Origin: Bacteroidota bacterium
GTDB taxonomy: Bacteria > Bacteroidota > Bacteroidia > AKYH767-A > OLB10
Direction of reading: 5' to 3'
Assembly (NCBI GenBank): GCA_016713925.1
Contig: JADJOH010000002.1
Coordinates: 1,178,001-1,242,000 of the forward strand
DNA: 64,000 nt
Shown here: piece after piece, positions 18,189 to 26,713 of the stretch
Layout of the letters: each line of letters begins with the position of its first letter
Position numbering within the stretch: the first letter of the stretch is position 1
Position numbers and translations under genes: made by a program
The notes under the pieces: generated by a model
What the model saw: the letters and a program-made list of their open reading frames with translations, nothing else
What the model was told of the DNA's origin: nothing
Database searches by the model: none

Positions 18189-18394
18189 TATCTCAACGCA
18201 TTCGCACCCTTCGTAAAATTCGTACATTCGCACATTCGTAAAATTAGCGGATTCGCCCTATTCGTACATTCGTAAAATTTGCGGATTCGCACTATTCGTA
18301 CATTCGTAAATTCGTATCCCTGAAGCAGAGAAAGGAAAGATGAGGACTCATCTTTCCTTTCACGCTTCAGGGAAGATTCGTAAATTCGTAACCT
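18189..18394 (-). repeat. TTACGAAT repeat array, right arm (inverted), with long hairpin
   Basis: Read on the minus strand, it begins with the same 20-base end as the left arm. It continues with a large hairpin (TCCCTGAAGC 18317-18326 with GCTTCAGGGA 18364-18373; inner 13-bp stem 18331-18343 with 18348-18360, loop GGAC), then TACGAAT words interspersed with two GCGAATCCGC motifs. It fills the gap between the convergent GxxExxY and ABC-transporter genes. Confidence 0.8.
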
Positions 18395-20219
18395 ACTGAA
18401 ATGTTTGAAGCTCATAAAGCCTCTTATAATACCCGCCAAGTTCCAACAACGCTACATGCGTCCCTCTCTCTACTATTTCCCCTTTATTCATGACGATAAT
18501 TTCATTAGCGTGTACAATTGTTGAAAGCCGGTGTGCAATGACAAGGGTAGTACGGTTTTGCATGAGGTGAGTAAGGGCATCCTGTACCAGTCTTTCGGAT
18601 TCAGTGTCGAGGGCGGAGGTGGCTTCGTCGAGGATGAGGATGGGGGGATTTTTTAAGACGGCACGGGCGATGCTGAGACGTTGTCGTTGTCCTCCGCTGA
18701 GCTTGCCGCCACGGTCGCCGATATTAGAATGGTAACCATCAGGCATAGCCGAAATAAAGTCATGGGCGTTGGCCACTTTGGCGGCGTTGATGACTGCTTC
18801 CTCTGTAGCATTGTCTACACCAAATGCAATGTTATTGAAAACCGTATCGTTGAACAAGATAGACTCCTGAGTGACAACGCCGATCAGCTTTCTTAAATCG
18901 TGAATGCGAAGTTCGCGGAGATCATGACCATCCAAAAGGATTTGTCCTTCTGCAGGATCATAGTAACGGGGAAGCATATCCGCCAATGTGGTTTTGCCGG
19001 ATCCGGATTGTCCCACCAGTGCGATGGTCTTGCCGAAGGGAATGTCAAGGCTGATATTTTTTAATACATTATCCTGCTCTCCTTTGCGGTAAGAGAAGGA
19101 AACATTCCGATAGCTGACCACATTAGTGAAGGTGGCAATATCTTTAGGATGCTCTGCATCTTTTACTGCAACAGGTGCATCCAGAATATGGTAAATCCGT
19201 TCACTGGAGGCTAATCCTTTTTGAATATTGTACCAGGCAGTCGTGAGCGATTTCGCAGGGGGGATGAGTTGTGAGAAAATGGCGATAAAGGCGATGAATT
19301 CCGATGGTTCAAGGCTGGAGCCAGGACCAAGTACTAATCTTCCTCCGAAGTACATGACGATAGTGAGCACTAATGCACCCAGAAATTCGCTAAGCGGTGA
19401 AGCTAAATCGCGACGACGACCGATTTTATTTAATAGTCTAAAAAGCTGTTGATTAATATCGCCAAAACGCTTCTTCGATTTTTCCTCTGCAGTAAACGCA
19501 TGAATGATACGTAATCCGCCGAGCGATTCATCCAGATTACTTAACAACTCTCCTACTTTAATCTGGGCCAGACCTGATTTTTTCTTCAGACTCTTCCCGA
19601 TACGACCAATGATGAGTCCGGCTATCGGAAGTAAAACGAGAACGAAGAGAGTCAGTTCTGAACTCATCGTGAACATGGTAATGAGGAAAATGAGAATATT
19701 GAGTGGTTCACGAAAGGCTGCTTCGAGCGAATTCATAATGCCCCACTCTACCTCCTGTACATCGTTGGTAACCCGCGCCATAATATCCCCTTTGCGTTCA
19801 TCGGTGAAATAGCCAATAGGTAAAGAGAGAATTTTTGAATAGACATCGCGTCGAATATCCCGTACCACTCCATTACGAATAGGTACCAGATAGTACATGG
19901 CCATGTAGCGGGTGAAGTTTTTCAACAGGAATAAAATCACCACCAACAGACTAATCAACGACAATGCCTCTAACTGACCATGACGAACAACAAAGTCGCC
20001 GAGATAATAATTGAAATTATTCAGCAAGGTCTTTACCGAAAATGTCCAGGGTTGTAAGGTGTAATTACGATCCTGACTGAAAAGCACATTCAGAAATGGA
20101 ACGATCATCGTGAGTGAAAAAAGAGAAAAGACAACAGTCAGGATATTAAAGGTAACGCTGGTAATGGCCCGGCTTTTATACGGACCAATATAACGCAGGA
20201 GGCGAAAGTAATTTTTCAC
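18393..20219 (-). CDS. ABC exporter, fused permease/ATPase (MsbA-like)
   Basis: 608 residues, a half-transporter with an N-terminal six-helix exporter domain (about 1-330) and a C-terminal nucleotide-binding domain (about 345-608). Walker A is GQSGSGKTT, the signature is LSGGQRQR, Walker B is LILDEATSALD and the switch His is in VIAHRLST. Proteins of this arrangement act as homodimers in the inner membrane; MsbA flips lipid A core, and relatives export lipids or drugs. The substrate here is unknown. A TATCTTTA box just upstream (minus strand, near 20230) could be its -7 element. The TAG stop overlaps the outer end of the TTACGAAT unit, so the original C-terminus may have been altered slightly. 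Confidence 0.93.
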   Translation of the reverse strand: MKNYFRLLRYIGPYKSRAITSVTFNILTVVFSLFSLTMIVPFLNVLFSQDRNYTLQPWTFSVKTLLNNFNYYLGDFVVRHGQLEALSLISLLVVILFLLKNFTRYMAMYYLVPIRNGVVRDIRRDVYSKILSLPIGYFTDERKGDIMARVTNDVQEVEWGIMNSLEAAFREPLNILIFLITMFTMSSELTLFVLVLLPIAGLIIGRIGKSLKKKSGLAQIKVGELLSNLDESLGGLRIIHAFTAEEKSKKRFGDINQQLFRLLNKIGRRRDLASPLSEFLGALVLTIVMYFGGRLVLGPGSSLEPSEFIAFIAIFSQLIPPAKSLTTAWYNIQKGLASSERIYHILDAPVAVKDAEHPKDIATFTNVVSYRNVSFSYRKGEQDNVLKNISLDIPFGKTIALVGQSGSGKTTLADMLPRYYDPAEGQILLDGHDLRELRIHDLRKLIGVVTQESILFNDTVFNNIAFGVDNATEEAVINAAKVANAHDFISAMPDGYHSNIGDRGGKLSGGQRQRLSIARAVLKNPPILILDEATSALDTESERLVQDALTHLMQNRTTLVIAHRLSTIVHANEIIVMNKGEIVERGTHVALLELGGYYKRLYELQTFQ

Positions 20220-20553
20220 AGGCTGGTAAAGATAGTTATTACTTGCGGGGCGATCGGATGATCAATGGAACCTGCCTTAAAGACGCATGGAGAGGGTTGA
20301 TCTTTTATTCAAGAATCCTTTGTTTTTGTGACTTCAGGTTTGACCTGTTTCTCTCCTTTTATTTAATCCGATCTCCAAGGAACAATCGTTTGCATACGGG
20401 TTTAAATGATTATACCCGATTTAAAATAGCTCTCACTTTCAAATTTTAGGCACTAATTATCAATTATTTATGACTTATCGGCCAACAACTGTTGTATATA
20501 CAACTATTTATTATCTATATTTGTACCAACAAATGATGTTAAAACATATTACC
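20220..20553. other. Intergenic region between divergent ABC exporter and pirin genes
   Basis: About 330 bp with no convincing gene. The only open frame (20243-20449) has no recognisable features and atypical composition. The pirin promoter and its palindrome are at the right end. Confidence 0.5.
20491..20523 (+). promoter_or_regulatory. Pirin promoter with overlapping palindrome
   Basis: The -7 box TATATTTG is at 20516-20523 and TTG at 20492-20494 suits the -33 position. The perfect 14-bp palindrome GTTGTATATACAAC (20491-20504) covers the -33 region, so a dimeric repressor could bind there. Confidence 0.5.
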
Positions 20554-21402
20554 ATGAAAAAGGTTCGCAAAATTCTGGCTGCTGTTGACAAACATATCGG
20601 CAATGGCAACTTTGTTAAGAGTCCACTTCCCAATGAATGGGTGGAACAAATAAGTCCCTTTCTGATGTTGGATCATTTTGGTCCGGCGCATGTCAGTAAG
20701 GAAAAGCCTTTTTATGTTCCTCCACATCCACATAAAGGATTTGAACCCGTGACCCTTCTTTTTAAAGGTGAGGTACTTCATCACGATAGCATGGGAAACA
20801 CCGGTAACCTGAAGGCAGGAGATGTGCAGTGGATGACCGCCGGAAAAGGTATTGTTCATTCTGAAGGAGTACCACCTGCATTCCTGGAAAAAGGAGGAGA
20901 GATGGAACTCATCCAACTTTGGGTAAACCTCCCCCGCAGTGCGAAACAGCACGAGCCCCGCTATCAGGATCTGCGCGCAGAGAATTTTCCGTTGGTGAAA
21001 GCAGGGGATGCAAGTATGAAACTCATTGCCGGCTCGTATGATGATAAAACATCTCCGGCTCAATTACTCACTCCGGTGTTGATCCTTCACGGAAGACTCG
21101 ATAAAGATGGGAAGAGCAGCATTACCATTCCGGAGGGATATAACAGTACCGTATATACGTTAAAAGGTCTGTTGAGTACAGATGGCTTTGAAGTTCACGA
21201 GCGTCATTTGATCTGGTTCAAGGAAGATGGAAGAACGATTGAACTTGAAGCGAAAGAAGACAGTGAGTTTATTGTCCTGGCGGGTTTACCGATACAGGAA
21301 CCGGTAGCGAGTTATGGTCCGTTTGTGATGAACAGTAAAACGGATTTGATAGAAGCGTTGGAGGAGTACAGGGAGGGGAAGATGGGGGTGCTCGAAAAAT
21401 AA
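20554..21402 (+). CDS. Pirin family protein
   Basis: 283 residues from MKKVRKILAAV; ATGs at 20470, 20533 and 20536 are also in frame. The first lies upstream of the predicted transcription start and the next two would be almost leaderless, so 20554 is preferred. Pirins are bicupin metal proteins; the N-terminal cupin has the His/Glu iron ligands in PPHPHKGFE, LHHDSMG and IVHSEG. A conserved NLPRSAKQHEPRYQD loop and a second cupin follow. Bacterial pirins have been described as quercetinases or as regulators of central metabolism; the sequence does not say which applies. A TTACGAAT repeat begins nine bases after the stop codon. Confidence 0.92.
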   Translation: MKKVRKILAAVDKHIGNGNFVKSPLPNEWVEQISPFLMLDHFGPAHVSKEKPFYVPPHPHKGFEPVTLLFKGEVLHHDSMGNTGNLKAGDVQWMTAGKGIVHSEGVPPAFLEKGGEMELIQLWVNLPRSAKQHEPRYQDLRAENFPLVKAGDASMKLIAGSYDDKTSPAQLLTPVLILHGRLDKDGKSSITIPEGYNSTVYTLKGLLSTDGFEVHERHLIWFKEDGRTIELEAKEDSEFIVLAGLPIQEPVASYGPFVMNSKTDLIEALEEYREGKMGVLEK

Positions 21403-21490
21403 AAGGGGTTACGAAATACGAAAGTGTACGAAAATACGAAATACGAATTGACGAATCCGCTTATATTACGAATGTACGAAATTCAAAATG
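21403..21490 (+). repeat. TTACGAAT repeat, copy after pirin
   Basis: It starts AAAGGGGTTACGAA directly after the stop, the same junction as the copy after dnaE at 55502. It continues with TACGAAA/TACGAAT words and the CGAATCCGC motif. This copy has no internal hairpin. Confidence 0.7.
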
Positions 21491-21604
21491 TAGCAGCTGA
21501 AAATCAAATAACAGAATTCTCTTTAAAAAATGACAAATGTTTTTGGAGCTGAATGAAAAAATATAATACGGTAAAAATATAAAAACTTAAATAATTTAAA
21601 AAAG

Positions 21605-22147
21605 ATGACAACAGTACTTGAAAAAACAAAATGGGCGATTGACCCGACACACAGTGAGGTAGGTTTCAAAGTGAAGCACCTTATGATTACAAATGTTTCC
21701 GGAAGCTTCTCGAAGTTTAATGCGGAAGTGAATGCTGAAGATGATACTTTCAGCAAGGCAGATATTGTATTTACTGCAGATATAGACAGCATCAGCACCA
21801 ACAACGAGCAGCGTGATACACACCTGAAAAGCGTGGATTTCTTCGATGCGGAAAATCATCCACAACTTACGATAAAGGCAGACGGTTTGAGTGGTGAAGG
21901 AGAGAGCCGTAAACTGAATGGCACGATCACTATGCGTGGAGTAACGAAGCCCATCGTAATGCATGTTGATTTCGGTGGCGTCGCTAAGGATCCATGGGGA
22001 AATACAAAGGCCGGATTCACACTAACGGGAACGATTAACCGCAAAGACTTTGGCTTGAACTGGAACGCCCCTACAGAAGCAGGCGGATTGTTAGTGAGTG
22101 AAGAGGTAAGACTACATGCAGAGATTCAGTTGGTGAAGCAAGCTTAG
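21605..22147 (+). CDS. YceI family protein
   Basis: 180 residues with the hallmarks of the YceI lipocalin-like fold: WAIDPTHSEVGFKVKHLMI at the N-terminus, GSFSKFNAEV, NEQRDTHLKSVDFFDAENHP, and the C-terminal FGLNWNAPTEAGGLLVSEEV. The family forms a beta barrel that binds long isoprenoids or other amphipathic molecules; many members are periplasmic. No signal peptide is visible here, so this member is probably cytosolic, as are several Bacteroidota homologues. It has its own terminator. The TTACGAAT repeat and an A/T-rich stretch separate it from pirin. Confidence 0.94.
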   Translation: MTTVLEKTKWAIDPTHSEVGFKVKHLMITNVSGSFSKFNAEVNAEDDTFSKADIVFTADIDSISTNNEQRDTHLKSVDFFDAENHPQLTIKADGLSGEGESRKLNGTITMRGVTKPIVMHVDFGGVAKDPWGNTKAGFTLTGTINRKDFGLNWNAPTEAGGLLVSEEVRLHAEIQLVKQA

Positions 22148-22170
22148 TTATTCATCTACTTCATCTTAAA

Positions 22171-22208
22171 ATTAAGCCCTAATACCACTTAGGGCTTAAT
22201 TATTTTTT
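22171..22208 (+). terminator. Rho-independent terminator after yceI
   Basis: ATTAAGCCCTAA (22171-22182) pairs perfectly with TTAGGGCTTAAT (22189-22200) around a 6-base loop, followed by a T run. Confidence 0.9.
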
Positions 22209-22515
22209 TAGGATCCTATATACCAGAGTTAAATCCTTTTATTTGCTCTAAAGGTTTAAGGTTAGAAATATGAGCTCTGACTATTGAAATTCTAATGTTT
22301 TCCAAAAGTTCCTGACGATACAATTTGCACATTAAAACAATATTTTTCATCACAGCTTTTCAATAAGAATTCCATCGCGATTTATGGAATATGTAGATTT
22401 ATTCGTTTGAATACCATAAAATTACATGACTTAAGTTAAGAAACAATCAAATTTCATTTCACTCTTTATGGGGACAAGTGTTTCCTTTATATTTGTAATA
22501 CATAAGCAAACGAAC
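22209..22515. other. Intergenic region before the T9SS cargo gene
   Basis: About 300 bp with no gene. The only feature seen is a TATATTTG -7 box at 22488-22495, about 20 bases before the next start codon. Confidence 0.5.
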
Positions 22516-24057
22516 ATGAGAAAACTTATACTTATACCATTTTTAAGCCTACTTTTTACTGTGCATACAGTAAACGCTCAAAACACGCCGGCTTTATGGA
22601 AACATTCTTGTAACTGTGGGGCTATGGAGATGATGTTGCTTGACACCAATCAGAATGTATATATCTTTAATGATGGCAGTAATAGTAATGGTATATCGAG
22701 CATGATCAAACTTTCTCCTTCCGGCGGACAATATTTTAACAATTCTTACCTTCCTGCCGGGTACACTGCTATGCAGTTCAACAATAGTATTTATAAGAAC
22801 GGGAATATATACATAGCCGCGAACGTGAGTAATGCATCTCAGTCCCAATATAACCATTTATGTCTTCTTAAAATAGATACGCTGGGCAATTTGATCAACC
22901 AATTGGTAATCGATACTGTTGAAACCACCCGGCTTATTGGTATTAAGTCTCAACCTTTTTACTCTTATGGTCTTCATATTGATCAATCCAATAATATTCA
23001 TACTTCATTTATAAAAGTAAATGCGGGTTTATCTATATATTCATTTCTGAAATTCGATTCAAATTTTAACCTGATTGCTCAATTTCATGACACGCTTGGT
23101 TTTGGTGTATATCCCGGGCCTTGTTATTATTTACCGAACGGGACAGTTTACTATGCAGGTCCTGGAAGCATATCGAAATTAAACTTCAACTACGCCTCTA
23201 AAATGTGGACCGCTCCCCTCTATAGTTCATTTGCTGACCCACAAATGATTCATGTAGAAAACGGAGAAATATTTGTTTTAACTAAACAACTCAGCGGTGT
23301 GCCGGATCCGGTCAATGTACTAACACGAATATTAGATGCAGGTGTCATATATATCAATAGTTATGATACGATAACAGCCGAAGGGCCAAATCTTTATTTT
23401 ACGCAAATGCTCGTTGATCTGAGCAATAATGCCGTTTATCTTGCCGGAAACAATTCCAACCTTCCTCCTACCAAGCGTTATGTTAACAAGCACAACTCCA
23501 TGGACGGTAGTATTGTCTGGAGAGATTCTTCCTTCGCCGGAGGGATGATTCAGGATTTACTGTTGAGTCCTCAGAAGAATGTGATTGCTGTTGGCGGAGG
23601 TAACAACTTTAATGTATGGTTTTACAATGCGCAAGGCACTATTAACAATACCTTTGTATATGATGGTCCCTGCGGTTCCAATGATGGTATTGCGGCAGCA
23701 CGCCTGGATGCTTTCAACAGACTTATCGTAACCGGAAGTTCTTGTGAAAATAATAATACGATCAATTATGGAACTACTTTGAAATACAATATACCTGTCA
23801 TTACTACAGGCATTTCAGAAGCTGCGGTATCCTTACCGATCTCCATTTCTCCATCACCTGCCGCTACCGAAATTTATATAACCTCCGATGAAATTTTACA
23901 TTCAATTGTTGCCATTGATGTTATGGGAAGATCTTTTTCGCTAACGATGGATGGGGACAATCGCATTGATATTTCCATGATTCCTGCCGGCATATATCAA
24001 TTACGAGCAAATGGAGATACGTTCGTGTATTCCGGAAAATTTCTGATTGCACGATAA
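22516..24057 (+). CDS. Secreted protein with T9SS type A sorting domain
   Basis: 513 residues from MRKLILIPFLSLLFTVHTVNA, a classical signal peptide. An upstream in-frame ATG at 22468 lies before the predicted promoter box and is rejected. The mature part is rich in Asn, Ser and aromatic residues with recurring beta-strand units (YHLCLLKIDTLGNLINQL-like), suggesting a beta-propeller or beta-sandwich. The last 70 residues (SISPSPAATEIYI, IVAIDVMGRSF, ISMIPAGIYQLRA, GKFLIAR) form a T9SS C-terminal sorting domain. The protein should cross the outer membrane by the Por system and be anchored or released at the surface. It is not part of the seven-gene family downstream, and its ligand is unknown. 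Confidence 0.88.
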   Translation: MRKLILIPFLSLLFTVHTVNAQNTPALWKHSCNCGAMEMMLLDTNQNVYIFNDGSNSNGISSMIKLSPSGGQYFNNSYLPAGYTAMQFNNSIYKNGNIYIAANVSNASQSQYNHLCLLKIDTLGNLINQLVIDTVETTRLIGIKSQPFYSYGLHIDQSNNIHTSFIKVNAGLSIYSFLKFDSNFNLIAQFHDTLGFGVYPGPCYYLPNGTVYYAGPGSISKLNFNYASKMWTAPLYSSFADPQMIHVENGEIFVLTKQLSGVPDPVNVLTRILDAGVIYINSYDTITAEGPNLYFTQMLVDLSNNAVYLAGNNSNLPPTKRYVNKHNSMDGSIVWRDSSFAGGMIQDLLLSPQKNVIAVGGGNNFNVWFYNAQGTINNTFVYDGPCGSNDGIAAARLDAFNRLIVTGSSCENNNTINYGTTLKYNIPVITTGISEAAVSLPISISPSPAATEIYITSDEILHSIVAIDVMGRSFSLTMDGDNRIDISMIPAGIYQLRANGDTFVYSGKFLIAR

Positions 24058-24118
24058 ATATTATCTTAATATTCGATAATTGGATGAAAGGCACTCTATA
24101 AATTCCCTTTCAAATCCT

Positions 24119-24217
24119 TCATCTCTGCTTCCATTTTTCGATGCGTTTCAGCACACGGTCCTTGGCCCAGTATTCTTCGGGGAGTTCGGCGCTGATGTAA
24201 TTGCAGAAGCTCCATAC
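24119..24217 (-). pseudogene. Detached 3' end of the S24 repressor gene
   Basis: In the same frame as the repressor, immediately after its TAA stop, the reading continues VWSFCNYISAELPEEYWAK and ends KRIEKWKQR with TGA at 24119-24121. This looks like the natural C-terminal helix of S24-type XRE regulators. A single G-to-T change (GAA to TAA at 24218-24220) would explain the break. Confidence 0.6.
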
Positions 24218-24892
24218 TTAGCGGATATCCGTAGACGGTACCTCGTAGGGATCGTAGTTGGGATTGAGTGACTTCAGCAGTAAATTCTTATTCTTCCTGA
24301 TCTGCTTATACGCAACTTTAAATACCACACCATCTTCCTGCGTTAATAACACATACGCGTTACCGTCTTTGATGTCGTAAAAATTTTCCACGTACTCCCC
24401 GATCACCCAGCTCTTGTCGGGAATGGGCATCATGGAGTCGCCGGAAATCTGGAACATGCGGTATTTGCGGTCGCCGAATAGGATGGGCAATTGGAAGGTG
24501 GGTAGTTTCTTGATGAACTCGGGATCGGCAAAACCATTTTTATATCCGGCTTTTGCTTTGATGGGAACGACTTCGATGTTCTCCTTGTTGTTGCTGTCGA
24601 CGGTAGTGGCGATGACGCGCAGGCGGGCACCGGTGACGTACACATCGTGGCCTCGCTCGAGTTCTGAGAGTTGAAATTCGCTCAGCTTGGTGAGGTCGAG
24701 TTTGACGAGGGTGTCGATGCTGACGCGGAAATACTTTGAGAAAGACATGAGCATCTCGAGTGTAGGGTTCTGGACGCTGCCGTTCTCGTAGCTGTTGAGG
24801 GTGGAGCGACTGATGCCGAGTTCACCGGCAACGTGGTCTTGCGTCAGCTTGCGGCGCTGGCGAAGAAGTTTGATGTTAGCGTTAAATGTCAT
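24218..24892 (-). CDS. XRE/S24 LexA-like repressor, apparently truncated at its C-terminus
   Basis: 224 residues from MTFNANIKLLRQRRKLTQ; an in-frame ATG at 24925 would add 11 residues encoded by a GC-rich repeat and is less likely. The N-terminal helix-turn-helix (TQDHVAGELGISRSTLNSYE) is of XRE type. The C-terminal S24 domain has the self-cleavage Ala-Gly in IKAKAGY, the Ser in QISGDSMMP and the Lys in VVFKVAYK. Such proteins repress DNA-damage genes and cleave themselves with RecA help. It sits upstream of dinB, the arrangement seen for Bacteroidota mutagenesis cassettes. A TAA after PSTDIR removes about 32 residues that are still readable downstream. The catalytic residues are all retained, so it may still work. 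Confidence 0.87.
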   Translation of the reverse strand: MTFNANIKLLRQRRKLTQDHVAGELGISRSTLNSYENGSVQNPTLEMLMSFSKYFRVSIDTLVKLDLTKLSEFQLSELERGHDVYVTGARLRVIATTVDSNNKENIEVVPIKAKAGYKNGFADPEFIKKLPTFQLPILFGDRKYRMFQISGDSMMPIPDKSWVIGEYVENFYDIKDGNAYVLLTQEDGVVFKVAYKQIRKNKNLLLKSLNPNYDPYEVPSTDIR

Positions 24893-24914
24893 AAGCTTCG
24901 GGTAATAATCGTCC

Positions 24915-24958
24915 TTTAAACGCAACGACGCGGCGGGATCGCAGCGGACGCAACGGTT
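24915..24958. repeat. GC-rich CCGCTGCG-type repeat upstream of the S24 repressor
   Basis: Begins with TTTAAACGC (24915-24923) and continues with CGCGGCGGG and GCAGCGG words. The same 9-mer end and words recur inside dnaE (55161-55208). The repeat fills the whole gap to the GxxExxY gene. Confidence 0.6.
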
Positions 24959-25414
24959 CTATAATTTGTTTACAACTCTTCGGACACCATCCATCACCTT
25001 CATTGAATTGAAGTTGATTAGTAGTCCAAGTTTACATCCTGATAATCTTAAATAAGTCATTACTTGTGCCAGATGTACATCGTTAAGAATCTCTACTGAT
25101 TTCACCTCCACTATTACTTTCTTCTCCACCAATATATCTACCCTATATCCGGCTTCCAGTTTCACCTCTTCATACACCAACGGAAGCGCCTTTTGGTGTT
25201 CTGCTCTTAATCCCTTCTTCAATAATAAATGCATCATTGTAGCCTCATATGCACTTTCCAATAATCCGGGACCCAGATGTCGGTGCAACTCTACTGCACA
25301 ATCCAATATTAACGTTGCAATCTCATTTTCTGTCTTCGTTGCGCCCGCCGCGAGACCGCTGCTACCGCTGCGTTTATACCGGGAGGCACTTTCATTTACT
25401 ATAAGCTGTTTCAT
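24959..25414 (-). CDS. GxxExxY protein (PD-(D/E)XK-like fold), second copy
   Basis: 151 residues from MKQLIVNESASRY; an upstream in-frame ATG at 25474 precedes the promoter box and is rejected. The family motif GPGLLESAYEATM follows LDCAVELHRHLG, and the nuclease-like core reads GYRVDILVEKKVIVEVKS (D...ExK), then VMTYLRLSGCKLGLLINF. It is only distantly similar to the copy at 17745. Residues about 12-27 (KRSGSSGLAAGATK) are encoded by a GC-rich repeat found elsewhere in the window, so an intergenic repeat has entered the reading frame at its N-terminus. The gene separates the S24 repressor from dinB, which are normally close neighbours, and looks like an insertion. Confidence 0.88.
   Translation of the reverse strand: MKQLIVNESASRYKRSGSSGLAAGATKTENEIATLILDCAVELHRHLGPGLLESAYEATMMHLLLKKGLRAEHQKALPLVYEEVKLEAGYRVDILVEKKVIVEVKSVEILNDVHLAQVMTYLRLSGCKLGLLINFNSMKVMDGVRRVVNKL
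25341..25378. repeat. GC-rich CCGCTGCG-type repeat inside the GxxExxY gene
   Basis: GCGCCCGCCGCGAGACCGCT runs on to GCGTTTATA at 25370-25378, close to the GCGTTTAAA end of the dnaE-internal copy. It encodes a Ser/Gly/Ala-rich stretch not typical of the family. Confidence 0.5.
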
Positions 25415-25443
25415 CTGAAAGGTGTTTTTGATAAATAGTTTTG

Positions 25444-25451
25444 CAAATATA
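25444..25451 (-). promoter_or_regulatory. -7 box of the second GxxExxY gene
   Basis: TATATTTG read on the minus strand, 29 bases before the chosen ATG. This supports the start at 25414. Confidence 0.5.
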
Positions 25452-25519
25452 TGTTTATATTGCAGTCCTTCCAAATGATTGCCTGGCAGTCAAAGATAGG
25501 AAATAATTTAAACATCCCA

Positions 25520-26713
25520 ATGGCAGATCCTTCCCGCACCGTTGTCCACATGGACCTTGACAGTTTCTTCGTCTCGGTATCCCGCCTTGAGCATCCCGGA
25601 CTATTCGGCAAGCCGGTAATTGTGGGGGGCAGCAGTGAGCGGGGCGTGGTATCAGCCTGCAGCTACGAGGCCCGGGCGTTCGGGGTACACTCGGCCATGC
25701 CCATCCGTATGGCGCGGCGCCTCTGTCCCGATGCCATCATTATCCGTGGAGATTATGAACGCTATAGTTACTACTCCGGGATGGTCACCGATATCATCCA
25801 CGAGCAGGTTCCGCTGTACGAGAAATCCTCCATCGACGAATTCTACATCGACCTGAGCGGCATGGATCGTTTTTACGGTTGCTACAGTTTTGCTACGGAG
25901 TTACGGCAGAAGATCATGAAGGAAACCGCACTGCCCATCTCCTTCGGCCTCTCGCAGAACAAGACGGTGAGTAAAGTCGCCACGGGAGAAGCCAAGCCCA
26001 ACGGACAATTAAAAATCGATTTCGGCAAGGAGAAGCCCTTTCTTGCGCCGCTTTCAGTGAGTAAGATTCCGGGTGCCGGCGAAAAAACCGCGGGATTGCT
26101 GCGCAGCATGGGCGTAGAGAAAATCCACACTCTCCAGGAGATGCCCGTCAGGTTGCTCGAGAAAGTCCTGGGCGAACCCGGCATCGTGCTCTGGAAGAAA
26201 GCCAATGGTATTGACAACAGTCCGGTAGAGCCCTACAGCGAACGCAAGAGCATCAGCACCGAAGAAACCTTCGACACCGACACCATCGACATTGTCTTCC
26301 TCAAAGCGCTCCTCGTGAAAATGGTGGAGAAACTCGCCTTCCAGTTGCGCAGCGAAAATAAACTAACGGCCTGCATTACCGTAAAGATCCGCTACTCCAA
26401 CTTCGACACCCACACCACGCAATGCCGCATCCCCTATTCCTCCAACGACCATACGCTGATATCAAGAGCGAAGGAACTCTTCGACAAGCTCTACGAACGG
26501 CGGATGCTGGTACGGTTGCTGGGGATACGCTTCAGTCACCTCGTCGGCGGCGGACACCAGATCAACCTTTTCGAAGACAGTGAAGAAATCATCAACCTCT
26601 ACCAGGCGATGGATAAGATGCGATTGAAATTCGGGGATGCAGCGATACAAAGAGCAATAGGAACGGGATTGAATTTACGGAAACTTAATCCGTTTAATGG
26701 GTTAAAATCATAA
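25520..26713 (+). CDS. dinB: Y-family DNA polymerase (DinB/Pol IV type)
   Basis: 397 residues from MADPSRTVVHMDLDSFFVSV; an in-frame ATG at 25451 lies in the divergent promoter region. The catalytic acidic residues are in HMDLDSFF and in SIDEFYIDLSG (the SxDE motif). The little-finger domain follows from about residue 240. QINLF near residue 365 is a match to the beta-clamp binding motif QxxLF. The enzyme performs translesion synthesis. In Bacteroidota a DinB-like polymerase, an S24 repressor and a DnaE-type polymerase commonly form one damage-inducible cassette. Here the repressor is upstream and the DnaE is 25 kb away. The gene is noticeably richer in G+C than the paralogue array that follows. 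Confidence 0.93.
   Translation: MADPSRTVVHMDLDSFFVSVSRLEHPGLFGKPVIVGGSSERGVVSACSYEARAFGVHSAMPIRMARRLCPDAIIIRGDYERYSYYSGMVTDIIHEQVPLYEKSSIDEFYIDLSGMDRFYGCYSFATELRQKIMKETALPISFGLSQNKTVSKVATGEAKPNGQLKIDFGKEKPFLAPLSVSKIPGAGEKTAGLLRSMGVEKIHTLQEMPVRLLEKVLGEPGIVLWKKANGIDNSPVEPYSERKSISTEETFDTDTIDIVFLKALLVKMVEKLAFQLRSENKLTACITVKIRYSNFDTHTTQCRIPYSSNDHTLISRAKELFDKLYERRMLVRLLGIRFSHLVGGGHQINLFEDSEEIINLYQAMDKMRLKFGDAAIQRAIGTGLNLRKLNPFNGLKS

Larger units (their letters stand above)
17231..18394. mobile_element. Unit bounded by 20-bp perfect inverted repeats, carrying a GxxExxY gene
   Basis: The outer ends are identical: AGGTTACGAATTTACGAATC at 17231-17250 on the plus strand and at 18394-18375 on the minus strand. 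Directly inside each end is a hairpin (17253-17271; 18317-18373), then arrays of TTACGAAT-like words pointing inward, and in the middle one gene. The left end abuts the deoC start codon. The right end supplies the last two bases of the ABC-transporter stop codon TAG. No transposase is present and no target-site duplication is evident. That the unit moved as one piece is inference. Confidence 0.45.

Noticed and set aside
20243..20449. 68-codon open frame between the ABC exporter and pirin genes
   Set aside because: No family resemblance, atypical residues and no promoter box at a suitable distance.
24119..26713. Prophage repressor region
   Set aside because: The S24/XRE protein could be a phage repressor, but no phage genes follow and the neighbouring dinB fits a damage-response cassette.
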